A stretch of 64,000 nt of DNA, taken from NCBI RefSeq assembly GCF_000420805.1, contig NZ_ATVQ01000001.1:62001-126000 (forward strand), read 5' to 3'. Below are positions 54,023 to 62,379 of this stretch, in pieces; positions within the stretch are counted from its first letter, which is position 1, and each line of letters begins with the position of its first letter. The notes under the pieces are model-generated. The model was not told the origin of the DNA. It saw nothing but the letters and a program-made list of their open reading frames with translations, and searched no databases. Source of the DNA: Yaniella halotolerans DSM 15476 (GTDB lineage: Bacteria; Actinomycetota; Actinomycetes; Actinomycetales; Micrococcaceae). The position numbers and the translations under genes were made by a program.

Positions 54023-55360
54023 CTAAACAGCTGCAGCGGCGTCAAAGCCGGACTGCAGGTCGTCCAAAATGTCTGTTATGTCTTCCAAGCCGACCGAGAG
54101 CCGGACAAGGCCGGGATTCACGCCCGCAGCGAGCTGTTCAACTTCAGAAAGTTGAGCGTGGGTAGTGGTAGCAGGATGCACAACGAGCGAACGTACGTCG
54201 CCAAGGTTTGCCACGAGTTTGTGCAGCGTCAACGACTCCGCAAATTTTTGGCCAGCGTTCTTGCCACCGACGATGTTGAAGGCAACGATGCCTGAAGTAC
54301 CGTTGGGTAGCAGCTGCTGTGCCCGTTCGTAATACGGCGAAGATTTCAAACCGGCGTACTGCACGCTTTCAACTTGGGGATGTGCTTCGAGCCATTCAGC
54401 GACTCGTTGGGCGTTTTCTATATGGCGTTCCATCCGCAGTGACAGCGTCTCTAGCCCTAAGTTCAGCAGGAACGAATTGAATGGTGAAGCGGAGTTTCCG
54501 AGATCACGCAGTAGCTGTGTGCGGATTCGCAGAATATAAGAGAGGTTGGCACCCAGTGGTCCGTTCGGACCAAAATCAGTACCGAAAACTACGCCGTGGT
54601 AGGACTCGTCTGGCTCGTTGAACCACGGGAACTTTTCTGGGTTCGCTGTCCAGTCAAAGTTGCCAGAATCGACAATCACTCCCCCAATGCCTGCGGCATG
54701 ACCGCTGAGATACTTGGTAGTGGAGTGCACGGTGATGTCTGCCCCGTATTCGAAAGCACGAAAGACTGTGGGCGGGGTCAGCGTGGCGTCGATAATAAGC
54801 GGAATGCCCGCATCATGCGCGACGTCTGCCACTGCTTGTACATCAAGCACGTCAGCTTTCGGGTTACCCAAGACTTCGCCAAACACAGCCTTCGTGTTTG
54901 GCTTGATGGCGTTACGCCACTCATCAAGATTTTCTGGGTCCTGCACAAAGATAGTTTCGATACCAAGGCGTGGCAGTGTGTGCTTGAACAGGTTCTGTGT
55001 ACCGCCATACAGCGAGGTAGAAACGACAACAGAATCGCCTGCACCAGCAACGTTGAGCACGCTCAGAGTGGTTGCTGACTGTCCCGAAGACAGCAGTACT
55101 GCACCAACGCCCCCTTCGAGCGCTGCGATCTTGTTTTCGACTGCGTCATTTGTGGGGTTAGTAAGTCGCGAGTAAATAGGGCCCAGTTCTGACAAGCCAA
55201 ATCGTCCAGCGGCTGTTTCCGTATCAGGAAAGTTGAAGCTCGTGGACTGATAGATGGGCAGTTGCGTTGCCCCGAAATCTGTGTCTTCGGCCATTCCTGC
55301 GTGAATCTGACGGGTAGTCAATCCCCAGGTGGACTGGTCGGTGATGTCACGTTGTGTCAA
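54023..55360 (-). CDS. metY: O-acetylhomoserine aminocarboxypropyltransferase/sulfhydrylase
   Basis: This PLP enzyme makes homocysteine from O-acetylhomoserine and sulfide. 445 residues, Cys/Met metabolism family. It has YSRLTNPTNDAVENKIAALE, SSGQSATTLSVLNVAGAGD, the PLP lysine in HSTTKYLSGHAAGIGGVIVD (near 213), and SLGLETLSLRMERHIENA (read LGLETLSLRMERH). First gene after the SAM-IV riboswitch; metX follows. Confidence 0.96.
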   Translation of the reverse strand: MTQRDITDQSTWGLTTRQIHAGMAEDTDFGATQLPIYQSTSFNFPDTETAAGRFGLSELGPIYSRLTNPTNDAVENKIAALEGGVGAVLLSSGQSATTLSVLNVAGAGDSVVVSTSLYGGTQNLFKHTLPRLGIETIFVQDPENLDEWRNAIKPNTKAVFGEVLGNPKADVLDVQAVADVAHDAGIPLIIDATLTPPTVFRAFEYGADITVHSTTKYLSGHAAGIGGVIVDSGNFDWTANPEKFPWFNEPDESYHGVVFGTDFGPNGPLGANLSYILRIRTQLLRDLGNSASPFNSFLLNLGLETLSLRMERHIENAQRVAEWLEAHPQVESVQYAGLKSSPYYERAQQLLPNGTSGIVAFNIVGGKNAGQKFAESLTLHKLVANLGDVRSLVVHPATTTHAQLSEVEQLAAGVNPGLVRLSVGLEDITDILDDLQSGFDAAAAV

Positions 55361-55424
55361 TGCAAAGACTCCTTCTGAATGTCAAGGGGTCTTTCAACGC
55401 TACGTCTACCGCGCAGGCTACATG

Positions 55425-55547
55425 ACGTGCGCGAAGACCCGCGCTTGTCTCAATTTGTCATGAGACCTGGTCCTCACCCGGGGCACCCCACCGCGGAGGA
55501 GGGTTGCCGGTCAGTAAGCCGGGGCATTACTACTGACACTCGTGACC
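55425..55547 (-). ncRNA. SAM-IV riboswitch upstream of metY-metX
   Basis: On the minus strand the segment begins GGTCACGAGTG and contains the core TGCCCCGGCTTACTGACCGG, CAACCCTCCTCCGCGGTGGG and GTGCCCCGGGTGAGGACCAGG, then a later arm AAGCGCGGGTC. This is the SAM-IV pattern of Actinobacteria (a SAM-I-like core with a different peripheral architecture). It would switch off metY-metX when S-adenosylmethionine is abundant. About 65 bp separate it from the metY ATG. The exact ends are estimated. Confidence 0.93.
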
Positions 55548-55693
55548 AATACCCACTACTATGCCAGAAAAACCCCTAAATGGCGACTTGATATTGAGTG
55601 GCGTGAGACCTGTTTCAAAAATTATGCCGGTAGCAACGAACTGGCCGATTTTGAACCCTGCAAAAGCTGGATTAGTCGTTGTAGTGTTGATGC

Positions 55694-56788
55694 ATGGAAC
55701 AACTCGGATACTTTGATGACATCACAGCTGATGACCTGAAGGCGATGGCCGCAGCCACAGGCCCAAAGGTCACAATCTATCTGCCCACTGCCCCTCCACA
55801 ACATCAGCCTCAGGACACAGCAACACGTGTCAAATCGTTGGTGAATGAGGCTCGTCGAAAACTCGTCAATGCCGGCGTACCCGAATCAGACGCCAAAGAC
55901 ATGATGGCATCCTTCGACGCGATAGCCACCGATGCACCCTTCCTTCGTCAGCAGGGCGAGTCACTTGCGCTATATGCTGCGAAGGGTCTGAACCTGGTCT
56001 ACCGCTTGGGAGTTCCGGTCTCCGAATACACCAACGTTGCCGAGCATTTCGTGCTCCGCCCTATTTCAGAAACCCTCACGAAGTCTCACGCGTTTTACAT
56101 TCTCGGCGTTTCGCAAAATAAGGTTCGACTACTCGACGCCACCAAAGATTCCGTCGTTCAGCTCGACCTGCAAGATATCGTTCCAGAATCATTCGAAGAC
56201 GTGACCAACACTGATGATCGACAGGCAACGTTACAGAATCGCTCTGTCGGCAGTAATGGCACTATGTTCCATGGCCACGGAGGCATCGCTGACAGCCAAG
56301 ATGCTGAAGTATCTCGCTACCTCCATAAAGTTGGAGATTCACTCGGCGATCTCCTCGGCCGCGCCCGCTCCCAGCCTATGGTCTTGGCAGGGGTCGCAGA
56401 AAATGTAACTACTTTGAAGGCCTCATCCTCTTACCCGGTGGTGGCTGAGGATTTCATCTCAGGTAATCCAGATTCTGTATCAAATCGCGACCTACAGAAA
56501 GCTGGTTGGGAAGTTGTACGTCCGCACTTCGCAGCGAACGACGACGCTGCATTTGGTCGCTTCGCAGATGTCTCCGGCACAGGTCTTGGAGAGACCCAAC
56601 CGGATCTAATTCGTGAAGCAGCCGAGGCAGGTCGTATCGACACCCTCTTCATCAACCCATCGTTGAATGCCTCCGACGGCACAGGCGATGTCAATACGGC
56701 CATCCTGCACACCAAGCTCAATTCCGGCGATATCGTCATCATCTCTGATGGACGTGTTGAAAACGTTGCCGCACTCATGCGCTACTAA
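55694..56788 (+). CDS. baeRF3-type protein (bacterial archaeo-eukaryotic release factor family)
   Basis: A 364-residue protein with the layout of the baeRF3 family: an N-terminal domain with VTIYLPTAPPQHQPQDTATR, a middle region ending in YRLGVPVSEYTNVAEHFVLR, and an eRF1-domain-3-like C-terminus. No Gly-Gly-Gln peptide-release motif is visible, as is usual here. Such proteins are predicted to work at ribosomes or in RNA decay, often under stress; no experimental role is assumed. Single gene, divergent from metY, with its own terminator. Confidence 0.85.
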   Translation: MEQLGYFDDITADDLKAMAAATGPKVTIYLPTAPPQHQPQDTATRVKSLVNEARRKLVNAGVPESDAKDMMASFDAIATDAPFLRQQGESLALYAAKGLNLVYRLGVPVSEYTNVAEHFVLRPISETLTKSHAFYILGVSQNKVRLLDATKDSVVQLDLQDIVPESFEDVTNTDDRQATLQNRSVGSNGTMFHGHGGIADSQDAEVSRYLHKVGDSLGDLLGRARSQPMVLAGVAENVTTLKASSSYPVVAEDFISGNPDSVSNRDLQKAGWEVVRPHFAANDDAAFGRFADVSGTGLGETQPDLIREAAEAGRIDTLFINPSLNASDGTGDVNTAILHTKLNSGDIVIISDGRVENVAALMRY

Positions 56789-56801
56789 CGAAGTCAGCAC
56801 G

Positions 56802-56842
56802 CAAATTTGCCCCTCGGTTTGAACCCGAGGGGCAAATTTTTG
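56802..56842 (+). terminator. Terminator after baeRF3 gene
   Basis: AAATTTGCCCCTCGG/CCGAGGGGCAAATTT is a 15-bp perfect stem with loop TTTGAAC, followed by TTTG. Confidence 0.92.
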
Positions 56843-56926
56843 CCTAACTGCTTCACAAAGTGTGGCTTTCGCCTCTTTTCGTGACTTATTTCATTTCCAC
56901 CGGTTGAAGCGTGAAAAACTATTGAC

Positions 56927-57571
56927 ATGCGCTTGGATCATGTTTCTTATGCTGTAGGTCCCGAAGGACTCGTTGCTACCGCTGACAAAATTGCTCAGCA
57001 ACTCGGTATCGACTGGGTCAATGGTGGTATTCACCCGCGCTTTGGGACACGTAACGTCTTCTTCCCGATGAAAAACCGTCAATATTTTGAAGTTGTCGAA
57101 GTTCTCGAACACCCGGCAGCTGAAAAAGCCCCGTTCGGACAGGCCGTTCGGGCCCGCTCAAATATGGGTGGAGGCTGGATGGGCTGGGTTGTCTCTGTTG
57201 ATGACATGACACCCTTCGAGGAACGCCTCGACCGCCGCGCCGTCCCCGGTGGGCGCACCTTTCCTGATGGCCGGACGCTCGAATGGGAACAGATCGGTAT
57301 CAAAGGCCTCATCGCAGACCCGCAGGTGCCCTACATCCTGCGCTGGCTCGAAGGGACCGAGGATCTGCACCCGTCACAGGCAGAACCGGCCGATGCCTCG
57401 ATCGAATCAATCACCATTGGAGGAAACCGGCCTCGCGTACGCGACTGGCTAGGCCTCGGTGACACCGATGAGCTTGTCGACGACCTGAACATTAAATACG
57501 TAGCTCCGTCAGGAACTCCCGGGATCGCAGAAGTATCATTCTCGACTCCCAAAGGCATCGTGACCATCTAG
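56927..57571 (+). CDS. Glyoxalase-like domain (VOC) protein
   Basis: A 214-residue protein. MRLDHVSYAVGPEGL and then FGTRNVFFPMKNRQYFEVVE are VOC motifs with the metal-like His4 and a Glu; WMGWVVSVDDMTPFEERLDR and ILRWLEGTEDLHPS follow. It belongs to the Glyoxalase_3-like group of unassigned activity. Single gene between two terminators. Confidence 0.87.
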   Translation: MRLDHVSYAVGPEGLVATADKIAQQLGIDWVNGGIHPRFGTRNVFFPMKNRQYFEVVEVLEHPAAEKAPFGQAVRARSNMGGGWMGWVVSVDDMTPFEERLDRRAVPGGRTFPDGRTLEWEQIGIKGLIADPQVPYILRWLEGTEDLHPSQAEPADASIESITIGGNRPRVRDWLGLGDTDELVDDLNIKYVAPSGTPGIAEVSFSTPKGIVTI

Positions 57572-57620
57572 AAATTTTCCACGTGTGCACCGTTGCCAGC
57601 AACCGGCACCAGTGCAATGC

Positions 57621-57666
57621 ACAAATGCGACCATGACCCTTTAGTCATGGTCGCATTTGTTTTATT
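57621..57666. terminator. Bidirectional terminator
   Basis: AAATGCGACCATGAC/GTCATGGTCGCATTT has 15-bp arms and loop CCTTTA, followed by GTTTTATT. It separates the plus VOC gene from the minus VOC gene. Confidence 0.9.
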
Positions 57667-57680
57667 CTCAGAACCAGATT

Positions 57681-58568
57681 TTACTCTTGCGAGGTTCGCA
57701 GTCGCAGGACGTTCGCCCACGGATCTTCGAATCGCAAAGTACGGCCGTCATCAGCGACGTCAACTCCGTAGTGTTGAACCCTTTCAGCAACTTCACCAAT
57801 ATCGTTCTTGGTAGGGAGCACGATATCAACTTCACCAAGACCCAGCGTGTTATCGCGTCTGCCGGAGCCACGACTGTTCCAGATATTCATAGCCATGTGG
57901 TGGTGATATCCCCCGGCACTCACGAAAAGCGCTCCGGGAAAATCGGCCTTTGTTGCATCGAAGCCGAGCCAATCGACATAAAACTTTTGCGCGCCCTCGA
58001 GACTTCCAACCTGAAGGTGCACGTGCCCAATTGTGGCATCGCCGATGGCCGGATTCAGCATGGCACCTTCTGTCATGTAGTCCTGAAGATACTGATTAGG
58101 ATCCAGCAAGAGATTGTCCATCTCCACTTGTCCATGCACCCAGCTCCATTCGCTGCGATCGCGGTCCCAGTACAGCTCGATGCCGTTTCCTTCTGGATCG
58201 CTGAAGTAAAATGCTTTGCTGACTAGGTGGTCGGCACTGCCGGTAAAGGTGTTCGGCGCGTACTGGGCTACTGAGTACACCGCAGCTGCCAAAGCGGTTT
58301 CCGTTTCAAACAGTATGGCTGTATGAAACAGCCCAGCCGCACGCGGGGAAGCTTGTTTGAGTTCTGGCGAATGCTCCAGAATGACTAGCGGACGGTTGCC
58401 GCGGCCGATGACGGCAGATGAACCCTGTTGGTCGATAACGTTCAGCGGCAGCGCGTTGGTGTAATACCGAATCATGTTATCGAGATCGGCGACTTTCAGC
58501 GTCACCGCACCCATCTCAGTTTCCTCGGCGAGTCGGGTATCGGTCTGGGGCATTGCGTTCTGAGTCAT
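57681..58568 (-). CDS. Two-domain VOC protein, catechol 2,3-dioxygenase-like
   Basis: A 295-residue protein from ATG 58568, preceded by AGGAACA. It has two VOC modules: MGAVTLKVADLDNMIRYYTN to SDPEGNGIELYWDRDRSEWS, and IGHVHLQVGSLEGAQKFYVD to the C-terminus. Metal ligands of the CatE type appear as HTAILF, HVHLQV, and a Glu in GIELYWD. CatE-like extradiol dioxygenase or a glyoxalase role is possible. Confidence 0.9.
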   Translation of the reverse strand: MTQNAMPQTDTRLAEETEMGAVTLKVADLDNMIRYYTNALPLNVIDQQGSSAVIGRGNRPLVILEHSPELKQASPRAAGLFHTAILFETETALAAAVYSVAQYAPNTFTGSADHLVSKAFYFSDPEGNGIELYWDRDRSEWSWVHGQVEMDNLLLDPNQYLQDYMTEGAMLNPAIGDATIGHVHLQVGSLEGAQKFYVDWLGFDATKADFPGALFVSAGGYHHHMAMNIWNSRGSGRRDNTLGLGEVDIVLPTKNDIGEVAERVQHYGVDVADDGRTLRFEDPWANVLRLRTSQE

Positions 58569-58718
58569 AGCTGTTCCTAAACTATCGCGTCGAAGCGCAC
58601 ACATTTCACAAGTATGATGCGTTCAAATTTGAAGCTTTCACCCACTATAACTTACTTGCCACGGAAAGTGTTCCGATAGTGATCGAATGCACATACGACT
58701 CGTGCCAGCGGCTGACTG

Positions 58719-59345
58719 TCATATAGCACGCCAATGTGTAAGCAGGGAGTTGAAATATTTGAACCTGCCGTTTCGACGATGCATTACCAAGGCACTCGCT
58801 ATGAATAGGGAGGGCGTAATGCCGGCAATCATGTCCGTCATCGTGTCAAAATTGTCGTCCTGTGTATTGGCGTCGAAGAGCAAGTCGAAACTGAATTCAC
58901 CGATTTCCCATATAAACGCGATGAAGGTTTTTGCGGCGATGAGCACGAATATTTCGAACCACACGGGCACTGCAATTCGGTATTTCTGCTGAACGAGGCC
59001 CAACGCGCGAATAATTGCAAAACTAATGGGAATACCCGAGTAGAAATGCACCACAGTATCCCACGGTGGCCATGCGATATAGAGGCCCAGCGTTCCACCA
59101 ACATACGGGCCCAGCACGAGCAACAGTGCGTACTGCACCTGCAGACTCACCGGCATGCGGAACTGGAGCCATTTTTCGAGCAACAGCGGCACGAAAATCG
59201 TCGGTAATAAGATCAGTGCAATGCCGGCCTGTCCCCACATCTGTTGAAACATGAATACGATTGCCGAGATGGCAAACAGCAATCCTGCACCACCCATAAT
59301 TGCGTACTGCTTCAGCGTGGAAAGAGTGAAAATCTGGGGACCCAT
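58719..59345 (-). CDS. YjdF-like/DUF2238 membrane protein
   Basis: A 208-residue protein with six or so membrane helices. The DUF2238 features are clear: WDTVVHFYSGIPISFAIIRA and FIWEIGEFSFDLLFDANTQD followed by DNFDTMTDMIAG. The function of the family is unknown; conserved His/Asp/Glu in helices could bind metal. The start could also be nine codons earlier at 59372. It is 55 bp downstream of the hemolysin III-like gene. Confidence 0.83.
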   Translation of the reverse strand: MGPQIFTLSTLKQYAIMGGAGLLFAISAIVFMFQQMWGQAGIALILLPTIFVPLLLEKWLQFRMPVSLQVQYALLLVLGPYVGGTLGLYIAWPPWDTVVHFYSGIPISFAIIRALGLVQQKYRIAVPVWFEIFVLIAAKTFIAFIWEIGEFSFDLLFDANTQDDNFDTMTDMIAGITPSLFIASALVMHRRNGRFKYFNSLLTHWRAI

Positions 59346-59399
59346 CTCGCCCACGGTACAGATTCGTTCCACAGTGCGTCGGTGATGACGATCGCTGCA

Positions 59400-60086
59400 T
59401 CACCAGGATGCAGCGATCGCGCCAAAATGTAGCATCCATCCCAGAACCGTACAAACATGAAAAGTCTCGTGGAATCCGAATGTGTATCGAAACCAATTGG
59501 GCCGCTTGATGGCATAGATGAGGGCACCAGCGGTATACAAGAGGCCGCCCAGAACCACAAGCCACACGACTGCGCCACCCCCGCCATGATAGATATCTGG
59601 CAGGAACCATATTGCTACCCACCCGAGGATCACGTAAATCGGAACGTAAACCCACCGTGGTGCCGAGATCCAGAACTGCCGCACGGCAATACCCAAAAGT
59701 GCGCCCGGCCAGATAATACCCAACAGCAAGTTTCGTGTGTCTGGTTCTAGTAAGAGCACGGCCAATGGAGTGTAGGTACCAGCTATGAGCAGATAAATAT
59801 TGGAGTGGTCTATACGCCGAAGAATGGCCCGACGTGTTGGTTCCCAATTACCCAGATGATATACCGCTGACGCGCCAAAGAGCACGACCGAGCACAGAAC
59901 GAACACGGCTACACTGAGCCGCTGGTAAGTCTCTTCAGGTTGCGCGACGGCTATAAGACCGGCGATCAGCGCCACCGGTGTGGCAACCAGATGAATCCAC
60001 CCGCGCAGCAGGGGTTTCTGAACCACTGTCGGATCAGTATCTTGCTCCGCGTTATGAGCAAACTCCGTGGGCTCGTGAGTTGTCAT
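59400..60086 (-). CDS. trhA: Hemolysin III family (PAQR) membrane protein
   Basis: A 228-residue protein from ATG 60086 after GAAGGA. It has seven helices and the conserved PAQR residues: FGASAVYHLGNWEPTRR (Ser and His), LRRIDHSNIYLLIAGTYTP (Asp-His), and the C-terminal HETFHVCTVLGWMLHF with two His. These His/Asp are the zinc-site residues of the PAQR fold. Members such as TrhA are reported to affect membrane energetics; the function here is not tested. Confidence 0.93.
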   Translation of the reverse strand: MTTHEPTEFAHNAEQDTDPTVVQKPLLRGWIHLVATPVALIAGLIAVAQPEETYQRLSVAVFVLCSVVLFGASAVYHLGNWEPTRRAILRRIDHSNIYLLIAGTYTPLAVLLLEPDTRNLLLGIIWPGALLGIAVRQFWISAPRWVYVPIYVILGWVAIWFLPDIYHGGGGAVVWLVVLGGLLYTAGALIYAIKRPNWFRYTFGFHETFHVCTVLGWMLHFGAIAASW

Positions 60087-60381
60087 GTGCTTTTCCTTCA
60101 CGGTTTTGGTCGCAGCATTCCCTCTTGGGAGCCGTCCGCTTTGGTTCAGCCAAGGTTTGGACAGTTTCTGGTCGTTCGTCCTTGCCAATCAGCCGAGGGC
60201 TGCGGATGCTTCCACCCTAGTCATCTTGTCCGTGCTCAATCCGCTTGCACTACATGTACGGGTCATAGTGGCATACCGGCGACCCCCGCAACGAAGCCTC
60301 CCGGAAAATGGAGCGGACACTTCGTGGCCGCAGACTTGACTCTGGACCGAGGTTCCGAGATAGGCCCTATACAATCGAACC

Positions 60382-61215
60382 ATGCCCGTCGCGTATGCCC
60401 AGAATCTGGCTCTCCAGCTCCTTGATACGGTGCCCAGAACATTGGCATCCCAAATCCAAGCCTATGACTGGCAACAAGCCAACGTCGTTGAGCGCGGCAA
60501 AGATCATGTGCTGGTGATAGCGGAAGGGCTTGCAGTCGCCCGGATCCCTCGTCGTAATGATCCAGAGCTGGCTCGTAAGACGCGGCTCTTAGAGGAACTC
60601 CGCTTGCCTTGGCAGGTGCCAACTCCGTTATCGTCCGTAGATGGCGGCGTGCTACAGGCGTATATCCCAGGCTCGGCGCATCCGCACCATAGTGGGAACG
60701 CGACAACGTTGGCGACCGTTGTCCAAACGCTAGAACGTTATGACACCTCGGGTCTGAGCTTGGGACAACCCTTTGCGCAGCGCGGTCGGATCACCGACGA
60801 AATGCTGGTTCGATTAGATTCAGCTGTTGAACACGATATGCACCGTGCGATTGCCGAACATATACATGCGTGGACAGACGAGGGGGTGGGCGCTGGGCTC
60901 GTGCACGGAGATCTGGCTGGTCACAATATGCACTGGGTAGATGGTGAACTCATCGGAATCCTGGACTGGGACTACGCTGCAGTCTGGGATACAGCGCTCA
61001 ATGCAACCTATTTGAATCTGTGGCACGGTGTTGCATTAGAAGAGTTTTCGGCTGTACCAAACCGAGCACGGGTCTGGTCCGGCGCACTGGGGCTGTATTC
61101 TCTAGCAGATGCACTGAGTTGGGACGTTTCACCCGGTGGCTGGCGACGGCTCAATGCCAAGGTTCAACCACGTATCCAGCGAGCCTACCAAGCGTTACAG
61201 TACGCGGAAGATTAG
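60382..61215 (+). CDS. Aminoglycoside phosphotransferase-fold kinase
   Basis: A 277-residue APH-like kinase. VLVIAEGLAVARIPRRND carries the ATP Lys/Arg strand (weak), LVHGDLAGHNMHWVDG the catalytic loop with Asp and Asn (near 178), and IGILDWDYAAVWDTALN the metal Asp. The family phosphorylates small molecules; nothing around shows the substrate, and antibiotic resistance should not be assumed. It overlaps the next, convergent gene by 4 bp at their stops. Confidence 0.88.
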   Translation: MPVAYAQNLALQLLDTVPRTLASQIQAYDWQQANVVERGKDHVLVIAEGLAVARIPRRNDPELARKTRLLEELRLPWQVPTPLSSVDGGVLQAYIPGSAHPHHSGNATTLATVVQTLERYDTSGLSLGQPFAQRGRITDEMLVRLDSAVEHDMHRAIAEHIHAWTDEGVGAGLVHGDLAGHNMHWVDGELIGILDWDYAAVWDTALNATYLNLWHGVALEEFSAVPNRARVWSGALGLYSLADALSWDVSPGGWRRLNAKVQPRIQRAYQALQYAED

Positions 61216-62276
61216 CGTAAACGGTTCGGCTGCAGATCTGTCACGGCTTGCTGGCTGACCCAGTCCCCCACTGTGTCCTCGAGTAAGAGCTCGGCTGCAA
61301 GTTTGGCAAAACCTAGAGCTGTTTGGAAACCATAGCCGGATTGGCCGGCCAGCCAGAAAAAGCCAGGCTGGTCGTCGTAACCCACGACCGGTACACCGTC
61401 GGAAGCTTGTGTTCGAAGCCCGGTCCAAGAGCTGCGTACCCTTTTGATACGGAGCGTCGTATCGGCGTGGATCTCTTCGATCATCGCCGAAATATCGGTG
61501 TCATTTGGCTGCGCATCTTCCGGTGGGGATGGCACGGTTTCTTGCGGTGATGCTAAAATCGCGTACTCGTCTTCGTAGCGATAGTAGTATCCACCGATCT
61601 TCATGACCATGCAACGATCTGGGGAAATTGGAGTATCGATTTCTAGGATGGCTGCACTGCGACGCAGTGGCGTGAGCCCGAGCGGAGCTACCCCAAATAC
61701 CTCAGCTACTTCGTCGGCCCAGGCACCGGCGGCATTAATGACCGTGTCTGCGGTATACGTGCACTGCTGTGTGGTCACCGTCCACGCCCCGTCATGGAAC
61801 TTAGCGTCGACAACTTGTTCACCGAGATGAATGTCTACAAGCTTTGCTTCGGTCACCAGCCAGTCGATCATGGCGGTTGCTCGAATCCGCAATGACCGGT
61901 TATCTAGTGCCCCGGCAGTAAGCCGTGTGGGCCGCAACTCAGGAACCAGAGTGTGCAGCATATGGTCATCCTGACGAATCTGGCCCGGGTACGCATGCGT
62001 GTCGACCTCATCGTCGGTACCAACCATCATGAATGAGGATGGCCATACTACTGGCGTCTCTAATACTTGCTGTTGCGATTTCAGCATACTGACGGTGAGG
62101 TCTGTCAGCTCGCGGACCGCTGCCGGACCATATCCGAGGACGAGTTGCTGGGCAGATCGTCCCGAGGTGTGGTGGGCCAATGCTTCTTCAGCTTCCAGCA
62201 GGGTGACGTGTTGTCCGCGTTTCGACAGTTCGCGCGCCAGTGAGATGCCGGCGATCCCGCCGCCGATAATGATCAC
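61212..62276 (-). CDS. FAD-dependent oxidoreductase, DAO/DadA-like
   Basis: A 354-residue flavoprotein. The dinucleotide motif MIIIGGGIAGISLARELSKRG starts at once, with AEEALAHHTSGRSAQQLVLG, then AAGAWADEVAEVFG and the FAD-closing motif WLAGQSGYGFQTALGFAKLA near the end. This fits the D-amino acid/glycine oxidase group. GTG start, with a poor Shine-Dalgarno; a farther start cannot be excluded. Downstream of gatB, but after a strong terminator and on the same strand, so not in that operon. Confidence 0.9.
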   Translation of the reverse strand: MIIIGGGIAGISLARELSKRGQHVTLLEAEEALAHHTSGRSAQQLVLGYGPAAVRELTDLTVSMLKSQQQVLETPVVWPSSFMMVGTDDEVDTHAYPGQIRQDDHMLHTLVPELRPTRLTAGALDNRSLRIRATAMIDWLVTEAKLVDIHLGEQVVDAKFHDGAWTVTTQQCTYTADTVINAAGAWADEVAEVFGVAPLGLTPLRRSAAILEIDTPISPDRCMVMKIGGYYYRYEDEYAILASPQETVPSPPEDAQPNDTDISAMIEEIHADTTLRIKRVRSSWTGLRTQASDGVPVVGYDDQPGFFWLAGQSGYGFQTALGFAKLAAELLLEDTVGDWVSQQAVTDLQPNRLR

Positions 62277-62334
62277 GTTGATATCTTTCGTCCGGATTGG
62301 TTGTGAGGCTGTAGGTGTTTCGCTTTTGCTAGCA

Positions 62335-62373
62335 AAAAACGGGCAGCCTTTATATGGCTGCCCGTTTTTATCG
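62335..62373 (-). terminator. Terminator after gatB
   Basis: AAAAACGGGCAGCC/GGCTGCCCGTTTTT with loop TTTATAT; on the minus strand it ends in TTTTT just past the gatB stop. Confidence 0.92.
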
Positions 62374-62379
62374 CTTCAG

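Noticed and set aside
59023-59847. A 274-codon minus-strand open frame across the YjdF-like and hemolysin III genes
   Set aside because: It is a shifted frame of two well-supported membrane protein genes, with erratic composition.
60263-60706. A 147-codon minus-strand frame opposite the APH-like gene
   Set aside because: It is antisense to a gene with intact kinase motifs and has no recognisable fold.
60382-61215. Antibiotic resistance kinase
   Set aside because: The APH fold is shared by many housekeeping small-molecule kinases, and there is no mobile or resistance context.
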